Source: Aspidiotus rigidus
Taxonomy: Eukaryota > Arthropoda > Insecta > Hemiptera > Diaspididae
Assembly (NCBI GenBank): GCA_035079385.1
Contig: JAVHKY010000052.1
Span: 10,478,001-10,542,000 of the forward strand
DNA: 64,000 nucleotides
Direction of reading: 5' to 3'
Shown: positions 44,601 to 54,755 of the stretch, piece after piece
Numbering within the stretch: position 1 is the stretch's first letter
Layout: each line of letters opens with the position of its first letter
Made by a program: the position numbers and the translations under genes
The notes under the pieces: generated by a model
Database searches by the model: none
What the model saw: only the letters and a program-made list of their open reading frames with translations
Told to the model about the DNA's origin: nothing

Positions 44601-47600
44601 AAGTTGATGTTAAAGTCTCCAGTGAGTATAACAGGGAATTTTGATTCAAAAAACATTATTAGTTTTGCACAAAGAAAATTTTGAACATCTTTCAATGAAG
44701 AATTAGGTGTTATATAAACTCCTATTAGGTAAAAACTGTCATTGTGGTAATGAAATTTTATTGAGCATATATCTCCGCATGAATGAGAACATTCATTTAG
44801 TGAATTGGTAAAAGATATTGATTTCAATTTGGAATTATTTTTCTGGTATATAGCTGTTCCTGCTGCTCTATAATTATCTCTTTTGAACTGTGTTATTAAT
44901 TTAAAGTTTGGAATCTGAATAATCTCATTATTTTTCAGCCAAGTTTCTGTGAAAATTAAAAATTCAGCTGTTGGAATAATGGAATCCGAAATTATATCAT
45001 CCGAATGGGCTTTCAAACTTTGTACATTTAATGTTATGAAAGATATGCCTACATTAGGTTTCTGAAAGAATGAACGACATTCATCAGAAATTGTACTTAA
45101 TTGATGAGTTTCCAATCTTTTGAATTCATTCGTTAATTCTTTGTTCACTCTTCCCTTAGCATGATAAAATATGTGTTTATTATTTTTATTTGTAAGATAT
45201 AATCCTTCTAGAGAAGTACTTCTCGACAAAGCAACATAAACTAATTGTTGTTCATGAGATTTATCATACTCATAGATTACTTTGTCATATGTCTGCCCTT
45301 GTGCCTTGTGAATTGTGATAGCGCAGGCTTCAATAATTGGAAAGTGAATTCTTTTACATTTTAAAATTTTACTATTTAATGATATATTTGCTGATCTTTT
45401 TGAAATAGGTACCCAAGCTTTATTGATTAGCGGATTTGATTGAATATATCCTTGAAGTTTCCTTCTAGACACAAGACCTACATGAGGACTTTTGAAGTCA
45501 AACCACAAGTTTTTTATATTTTCCTTTGCATCAGTATCATATTCTATATATTTTAAAATTCCTATTCTTCCATTCACTAGCCCATCACGCACATCTATGT
45601 TAGTGCGTATCATATATGGTTTACCTACTAATAACTTTAACATGTAAGGCAATCCTCCTGTTTCATCTGGTTTCAGTTTATGAATTTCTGTACGCATACT
45701 TAGCAGTTGATCATTATTTTTATATCCACTATAAATGTCAGTGGCAACGTGTTCTATGACATCAGGACCAGAGATAGCACGTTTATTATAATCATTCACA
45801 TCTTCTGTTCGAAAAAATAAACGAATAGCATCTGGAAAGTTATCAGCTGCATATTCTTTTGTAATGAACCTAGATTCAATCATATTTTTCTCCTCAGTAT
45901 TCAAATGCTCTCCGTTGCCTATTTTCGTGAGTACTGATGAAAATTTAAGATCTTTTTGTCGCATTACTTGTGTTAAAGGATAGTAATTTAGATTTTGCCA
46001 GAGTATTTCGTCGGAAATGTTTTTTCTTTTATAGATAGGAGTTTGTCGCACAGGGGGTAATTGCCTTAAATCTCCACATAAAATAATATTTTTACCTCCA
46101 AAAGACTGCTCAAAGTTGTAGAATATACTTTGTAATCTTGAGTTCAATTGTATTAACATTGGTGATCCGATCATACTTATTTCATCTATGAAAATAGCCT
46201 CAACATTCTTTAAAGCGGTACGCATTACGTTCAACGATTCTAAAGACAAATTTGATTGACCTCTAGATTTGAGGGCAAAAGTTGAATAAACTGTTGTTCC
46301 ATTCAATGCAGAAGCAGCCAAACCTGTTGATGCGCAACTGACATAAGAATTGTACACGGAGTCATGTTTTTGAGTAAAGCGATTATACGTTTCCATTAAT
46401 AATTTCATTATAAAAGTCTTGCCAGATCCAGCTGGACCAGTCAAGAAAATTTGCAGGGGTAAACAATTATCTGAGTTGATTCTATGAATGGCTTCTAAAA
46501 CTAATTCTCTTTGCTCCTTATTGGTTTTTCTCATAATTTGACAGTATTCTGCGTGTGTCATAACATTCTCACGTTTTTTAACAATGGAAGATTTTCTCTC
46601 CAACATTTTAAGTTTTATATCATCATTGTTTCCACCCTCTCTTAATATTTTGATCAGTGAATCATTTAACTCTTTACTTATTGCAAACTCGTTTTGTTGT
46701 TCTTGAATTTCGCTTTCCTCATCTAACTCTATGCATAATTTTTGACAATACTCCATGGTTTTTTGTATATCAATATTTTTTTCAAACATCTTTCGTGCCT
46801 CTAAAATCATATTTTCATTATTGTTGTATATTTCTATAAATTTGTTGCAATCCAAAATTTCTACTTCTTCATTTTTAAATGGATAATGTAAGGTAAACCA
46901 TCTCTCGTTTGTAGTTTGAAATATCAGAAATATCGTAATTCCTATATCGAATGATTCTTCTCTTCTTTCTTAATACATACTTCCTACTTTTGCCATTAAA
47001 AGAATACGAGGATACAAATTCAGCTAAAGAAACCTGTGATAATTGTTGTGGTCTTTTTTCATATTTCTCAATAATTCCTTCACACCAAATATCTGTTGAA
47101 TTGTCTGTAAGTTCTTCTTCTTCCATTGTTTTAAAAGATTTTCGAATTCTTTGCCTTTCAAAAGGCCATTTAGTTGGTATATATATGCAATATCTCTACT
47201 CGATTCTGACATTCCTAATCGGAGCAAGTACCAAGCTGCTTCCTGGGCACTCATTTCTACAGAATTCAATATTTTTATACCAATCATTCCTAAAGCTTCT
47301 ACATAATCTTTATCCGGGTATTCTTCTTTCATTTTGATTAATGCTTGGTGCAGATTACTTATTCCCCGATTAGTTTTATTTACATACTCTACAACATAAC
47401 ATGCACAAGAATATTCATCAAGAATAAATTGTATATCCATGTTAGATTGAAGAATTGCGGCAATCCATGGATTGAAATTATTGATCCATATTTGTTCTAT
47501 GTCCCTCTTCAAAAAGACCATTGGACGTACTATACCAGCTCGTATGATATCAAGATATTGCTCTTCAGATTTTATATTATTTTTTTGCCATAAATCTTCT

Positions 47601-50600
47601 AGGGAATTGAATTTTTCTGTTTCTAGTTTCTTCTTCAAAAGTTTATACCTAATTCTGTAATTATTTCTTCGAGTATCTTGTGCACTCATTGGTATAAGAA
47701 TTTTAGTGGAAATCATTGGCAAAAATGGTGCAGCGAATCTACAATTTTTATTATTTTTCTTGTAACAAGTAAATGTATGGTGATGCGTTTGATATTTTTT
47801 ATTTTTCAATTTATCTGAATTAACTGTGCAGAGTTCATCAATAAGCTTCAAAGTCTTAGGCATATTTTCACTAACAATTTCATCGGGGTCATTATCCAGC
47901 CATAATAAAATATGAGCATGGGGACTCCCTCGATGTTGGAATTCAATACGTTTAAAGAAATCTAATATTTTATACTTCCCAAAAGGTCCAGAAGACGATG
48001 CTAGTATACTCATAATTACGTCAATCAATTTCTTAAAATATAGTACAGATACTACAGGATCTTCATTCACTAATGTACATCGCAAAAGACTATTCATATT
48101 AAGAGGGTCACCTTCATATTTCTTTCCATATTTCAATTCATAAAGACTTTTCAATAGAAGTGGCCATTTTGTTTCATTTGCGCTCAGAGTTAGGAATAAA
48201 GTTGGTTTACCTAGCTGACGTAGCATGGAGAAAATATCTTTTTTTCGACTCATCCAATATTGGACTGAATTAGGGATTGATTTTAAAAATGATAAATTAT
48301 GCTCAACACACTCTGTGAGAAAGTTTTTATCCTCTGTCATTTTTCTAGTGATGTTTTCAGTTTCTTGTGATTTCACAAAGGTAAGATATAAACCGGCGTT
48401 AACTTTTAATCGCATTACTTTCATAGCCATGTATAAAATGTGTTGAGGTGTTGCTCCTCTCCTATCTTTTCTTCTAATTTCGCTAGTTGCTGTCATGAAA
48501 GGTGTAACTTTGAGATGTGGTTTAAATGTTCTCGCTTCTCCTAAATATATTCCTGGAAAGGATAATTCCTCCGCATGCTCATCGAATATTAAATTCAACG
48601 GTACTGATTTTTGTCCTGGAGCTAAAGTTAGATATTTTTCTTCTGACCAGAGTAAAGACTTCTGTTGGGCAGTGAGGAGCTCACTGTCGTAATCATCACT
48701 CTTTTCTAAAGTTTCAATTGCACCAAAATATTTCTGATCATTTGGAATGAAAAACGAATCGTCTATTTTAATATTATAATGCTTATACAAGGATTTTGTC
48801 GATAAAAATGTTAACCACTCTTTAACTGTATTTTTTTTTATATGTCCTTGTAGGTAAGATGTTTTATGAATTAGGTGACGTTTAATGTGAACATTAATAG
48901 CGCAATCGTCATCAATATTCCTGGGTAACTGATTTACCATATTATTAACATCCACAGGGATATTAATAATTTGGCCTATAATCTTACTACTACCGCAACT
49001 GTGTCTAAGTCTTCTAATCTGCATAAAAGGTAATCTTGGAGATACTAATCGTTCACTAATTGGATCTAAATCTGGCAAGTTCTCTGGATAAGGTGGATAT
49101 TTGAAACCATTAGAACTTGACATATTCGGGATTTTATTTATATTCAAAGCATCAAAACAAGTCATACATACTTTGAAACTTTCAACATCACTGTCTGGGA
49201 ATTCTTTTGATAATATTTTCAAACATTCTAATGTTGAAGGTACATTTTTTAAATCTTTCAAGAACCAAAGACGGTCACACACATTACAAACAAAGCCAAA
49301 AGGATTCTCTAGAAATTTCTTCTCAAAATTTAAATTGGATTTCAAATACAAGGAACTCGAAGATTCATTTTCTTGAGGGCTATTTCTAGCACATGCTGCT
49401 CCATCATTTAAGAGTTCTACTGACACATTCTTGTTTGATTCCAGTAACTTTTTTCTTAATCGATAACGCTGTTTTTTTATACGATTCAACTCTCTGTTAC
49501 TCACAATTTCTGAGACTATCTTTGGCCGTTTCATTACATTATCATCACCAGGTAGCTCTACCAATACATTCTCGTTTGCTTGCAATAACTTTTTATTCAT
49601 CCTATATTTCTGAACTCTTTCACAATTCAATTTTCTCTTCTTCTCTAAATTCTCTTCGCAATTATTAATCACAATTTCTGAGACTAATTTTGACCGTTTT
49701 GTTGAATTAATATTGTTATCACCAGGTTGCTCTACCGATATATTTTCGTTTAATTGCGATAACTTTCTTTTCATTCGATATTTCTTATTTCTTTCATGTC
49801 TCAATTGTCTCTTCTTATCTAAAAGCTCGTCTGTGTTTTTTTTTGACTCTTGTAATTTTTTTCTCATTCTGTATTTTCTACATCTCTCTCGATTCAACTT
49901 TTTTTTTCTTTCTACATCATCCTTCATATCTAAAAGCTGTGAAGCAGATCTTTTTGGCTTTTTTATTTGATTCAAATCATAATTTTCTTCTTCATCTGTG
50001 GAGTTCATTTTTCTGATTAAATTATTGAAAATAAGTAGCCAGCTGAAGAAATTAAGAACGCATCAACAACTGAATCGCTACTAAATCATTTATCAAAAAA
50101 GAAACTCTATTTTTACCATCTTAGGGTGCAACTTCATATAAAACCTAGAGTGGGAGAATGAAAAATATATTTTTGTACCTGCGAGAAATATGTACACCCT
50201 CCTTTTTTTTTAAATAGGTACCTTTCGATATCTTAAGAAGGCATCAACAACTGAATCGCTACTAAATCCTTTTACCCTACCTCTTCATCACTGTTTTAAT
50301 TCTTGGCCCCCATAAAAGGCGAAAAACTTTTTTTTTTTTTTAAATACCTTTTGATACCTGAGTTAACGTTTTGATACCTGAGCCTAAGAGCATGTCGATT
50401 TCAGCGTCTTCTTTTTCGAGCATTACAGAGGACACAATTTTTCGGTTCACACCTAGGCCAAAGACGTGTTCCACGTCAAAAACAAAATGCTTTTATCCCA
50501 CAGTGCACAATTATCTAAAAATATAGTGTTAATCCACCGGACTCCATGTGGCAGAATGCTTGCTTCTATACAACGCGTTCACATACTTCTGTCACAAAAT

Positions 50601-53600
50601 AGAATACATGTATTTGTATGAGTATATCAACGATTCGGAGAATGAGATCATCGACCTGATCGAAGTGTTATTTGTGCGCGTGTGAGGGTAATCACTTTCT
50701 GTATTTACAAGAACCGATTTGTAGGTACGTCCAGATAATTTGGACGTATTTGCATTCGTGAAGTTTTTGAAAAGGTGGACATTGTTGTCCCAAAACTAAG
50801 AACAACTTCTGTTTCTAAAATTTTTCATTTGGATCATTTGACGAACTCTTAGAGGAGAACCAAAATTTTGGACGCTATACCTTCTGAAATAGAGGCAAAT
50901 CGGGGAGGGGGTGTCATTTTTGACTTTTTGTTCTGGGAGGGATACCTGTATTTTTCACCAAAATTTCTCTGTTCTCGGACAATGTTTTGTCAAGTATCCC
51001 TGTTACATAAACAGAGAAATTTACAGAAACATAAGAATGAAAATTTTTTAATTTTTGTGACCGCGGTTTCGCGAATAAATTTTCATTCTTACATTTCTAT
51101 ACATTTCTCTGTTTATTGTACTATGGTCCGTAAAGACGATATCCTCTCTTTAAATATTCCTGTTGCCTAGACTGGTCTATTTAGATACCCCATATTAACA
51201 ATTTGCAGAAGAAGGTATCTCAATCAAGAGATCACTCCAGGAGGAACAACTGGTATTACCGGTAGTTTTTGAATTCTGTGTCAAAATTAACGTGATTTTT
51301 AAAAAATCGGTACTATTGGCCCTACCGGTTGTTTGTGCCAGTTATCACTAGTCTACTGGAAGTTAAGGGCGTAAACTGCAAGACAATGAGCAACTGGCAA
51401 CAAGCAATGAGCACTTTTGTGATCTTGTTGCTAGAACCGCGGAAAGGAGGATGGGAAGGTCGTTTGTTTTATACATTTAATCTTTGTAGTGCAGATATCG
51501 ATTCGTTGGCAATATTGTGGCGTCTTTAAAAATACCGCCTACAACGTTCCCTTATCTATCACCTCCGCTCTATCCAACAACTCTGAAACCATCGAAAATT
51601 TCCTCAACTACCTCCGCTCCACTTACTTCTACAAATTACTGTAATAACCTTAAGTCATCTGATAACAACTTTTGTACAATTAAAGATTAAATGGAGCTGA
51701 TGACCCGTATGCGTAGTCGCATAGCTCCCAAATAAAAAAAAAAATAAAAAAAAAAAAACTGAAAAAGAAAAAAGTAAAAAGAAATTTAAGCTGAAATTTT
51801 TCCCGAATATACACTATTGAAATAGGTATACTAAAACAATTTCCGTTGAAGGGGGTATTTAGATGTTCTCGAATGTCTATCGGAAAGTATACCTTAAACT
51901 TACTTATTTGAAAAGAAAGAACGTTCTGAAAACATCTAAGATATCTGGAGGAAATTGTAGTTTTTTGAAGAGTACTTTTGAGTTAATGCTCTGAAAAGTT
52001 ATTGTGGATCATAAAAGAGAGAAATTGCAGAGAAAGATTGAGAAGTTTTATTGAAAATACAAAACTACTGATTCTTTAATTCTGTTTTTTTTTTTTACAG
52101 AAGCAAAAAATCAAACTGCTGATGACGAAATAAAATCAGCAGAAGAAAGCTTAGCATTGGAAGTAACGCTTGGTGGTGAAGTGCAATTAGAATGTCCAAC
52201 AGGGATGCTCTCTTGTTGGGGTCGTGCTAAGTATCCAGGCCAACAGTTGGATCCGTTGGGGCCTGGACCAAAACTAACACTCGGTAATGTCGTCTATCAA
52301 GAAGCGGGAGAATACAAATGCTTTGTAGAGCAATCTTCAAAAATGGGAAAATGGAGATCGCGTTCAATACAAGTTGACGTAGTGGGTGAGTGTATTTGAA
52401 GTTGGTCCTCAATATCAAGACTACATGAGCCACTTGATTCATTTGAAAAGTGAAAACTCATTGTCACTCGATACACAGAAATGTATTCTGTATATAGTAG
52501 CTCCAAATTCAAGCGCTGTGTGAAAAAGAGGCCTCCGTTCCATAAGAAATACATTAGACGGAGGCCCCTTTTCCACGCAGCGCTTCAATTTAGAAATAGT
52601 TATTGGTATGTATTCAAAATAATTATTTCACGGTATATGGGAAGATAAGAGGAAGAAAAGTCTTTCATGAATTTCATAATTTGAAAGATTGCAATCTTGT
52701 CATTCCTTTTCAAAGTGATGTAATAATAAATCAGTTTTTTTGTCTGGCCATAAAACACCTATAGACACACAATATACAGTGACGTATGTACAGAGAGGGT
52801 CCAGACCTGAGAAAGGATGAGTGTCGATAAGGCCTCAATTTCCACCTGTCTGTAGTAAAGAAAATTTTTTCAATCAACTTGTTTCAAATTTTTATGCATT
52901 GTGGCCCAGATATGATCTCCAAAATGTGATTACTTTCTATCCTCAAGTTTCCAGAATGTTCTCGACGTGCCTAGGTTTTGCGTTTTAGCGGGGAACCCGC
53001 TATCCATTTTGTTAGGAGATTACATCCTCAGAAAACGTTCGCGTCCGCGAAGCTAGTAACCTAAGGTTAGGTTAGGTTACGGGACTTGGAAGAATTTCGA
53101 GTCTCGAGCTATATAGGAGGGGGACTTAGAAGAATTTCGAGTCTCGAGCTACATATGATAGGAGGGGGACTTGGAAGAATTTCAAGTCTCGAGCTATATA
53201 TGATAGGAGGGGTACTTAGAAGAATTTTGAGTCTCGAGCGATATATGATAGAAGGGGGACTTAGAAGAATTTCGACTCTCGAGCTACATATGATAGGAGG
53301 GAATGTAGAATGATAATTTCGATTTGAATTATATGACAAGATTATCAACTCAGTTCCACACCACCTGAGAGGTCGAGTTAAGGAATTGCACGTCTGCAAT
53401 GGCTTCCAATTTTTTTGTTTTTGTTTTTTTTTTTTACAAAGAACAGCACTTTTCCTGATATTTTACGTGCGAAATATTTCTTCTTATGTGTGACCTCAGT
53501 GAGTAAACCTTTCAACTCCATTTTATGACATTATTTTCCGTTCTATAGAAAGGAACATATCTTAAAATGAAGTTGTGAGGAAGTTGCATCACAAGTTGCA

Positions 53601-54721
53601 TTTAACGCGGAACATCATGGTAGTCTTGAAAGTTCTGATAAAACCCTTGAAAATAAACACATTTTGAAGGTCATATCTGGGACTGCAACCCCTGCAAATT
53701 AAAAATTTTTTTTGTCATCTACATAGGCGAAAACAAGGTCTTACTCACATTCATCTTTTGCTTTAAAATATTATGAAACTCCGTCCAGGGAAATTTTTAA
53801 AAATAGACTCACACATTCGTTACACATTTTCAGGAAGTCCAGTTATTTATCCATCTGAAAAGAGTATCACGGTAGTCATTAATCAGCGAGTAACATTTTC
53901 GCTGGAGTATTGCGCGAATCCACCAGTTACTAAAACATTTTGGATTCGTGAATTCAAATCTTTACCACCAGGAACTACTTTAGATGGGCTTATTGCGCAT
54001 AATGTGACGGTTAGTATTGTATTCATGAGTTCGAATCTGTGATTTGAGACAGTTTTGTTAATGTGAACGCAGTTCCTTCACTCTATTTCCAAAATACCAA
54101 CGAGAAGTATTTTTAAACAATTTTGGAAATATAGAGAAAATGTGGATATATTGACATACACAAATAAAACGTGGTTTTCAGGGGGGGAAAAAAAAGAGAA
54201 AAAACCTTCAAAATCAAACAACAAACAATATTTCCTATTTTTCAAGCCTAATTTTAGTAAAATTGATGCATTTCAAGATGAGTTACAATCAGTTGAAAAT
54301 TGATAATCTGATAGGAGACAAAGTACGGTATTGAACACCAAAACGTACCAACTTTTCAAAGAATAAGGAGGTATTGTAAGCCTGTATGTGGTCGCAATTT
54401 GAGTGAGGACAATTTTTTTTGCGTTTCAGAATGCGTAGATCACGACTGTTTTATTGACTGAAATTCATTTTCATTATGAAATTTGTGGTACGTCAATTTT
54501 GGAAACTATAGAATCGGTTTTTTAATACTGAAATATACTGTAGGAATATATTTGAAGTTGTGTCTGCGTTAATTTGGTAAAGATTGATGTAGGTCATATT
54601 TGTTGTTAAATTATTTTGTTTTTCTTCTTCTATAATATTTATGCTTTCCCTGTTAAAATGAACTGATTTTGTTGTATACCTATGCACAGACTAAACTGGT
54701 GACTAATGTCAGCGTTTTCAT

Positions 54722-54755
<34 letters not shown>

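Larger units (their letters stand above)
43455..50008 (-). pseudogene. Helentron Rep-helicase-endonuclease-USP polyprotein gene, broken
   Basis: This is one ancestral frame read in pieces. Rep is 50008-47024, a linker 47126-46875, helicase/EEP/USP 46855-43904, and the USP end 43903-43455. Homology runs across the joins. Breaks are a frame shift near 47110-47126, another near 46880, an in-frame TAA at 43904-43906, and shifts near 43767 and 43605. Each is a small lesion, so inactivation looks fairly recent. The gene would drive rolling-circle transposition: Rep nicks and joins, the helicase unwinds, and the EEP domain may assist target or donor cleavage. The role of the protease is unknown. Confidence 0.8.
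40250..50330 (-). mobile_element. Helentron-type rolling-circle transposon in an Ig-gene intron
   Basis: On the minus strand, in order, are Rep (HUH, two-Tyr), PIF1-like helicase, EEP endonuclease and USP-like protease in a broken frame from 50008 to 43455. A spliced RPA1-like gene (42484-40884) and a tandem array (40311-40800) follow. A 34-bp direct repeat lies upstream at 50054-50268. Rep-helicase plus EEP is the Helentron (Helitron2) signature. Outer ends are inferred from these repeats and not defined by terminal motifs. It is inserted opposite to the host gene in the intron between Ig exons D and E. Confidence 0.8.

Noticed and set aside
47024..49970. Many plus-strand frames opposite the Rep gene
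   Set aside because: Shadows of the real minus-strand coding sequence, lacking domains.
53086..53399. Open frames on both strands of the 45-bp array
   Set aside because: They exist because the repeat unit is a multiple of three without stops; no independent coding signal.
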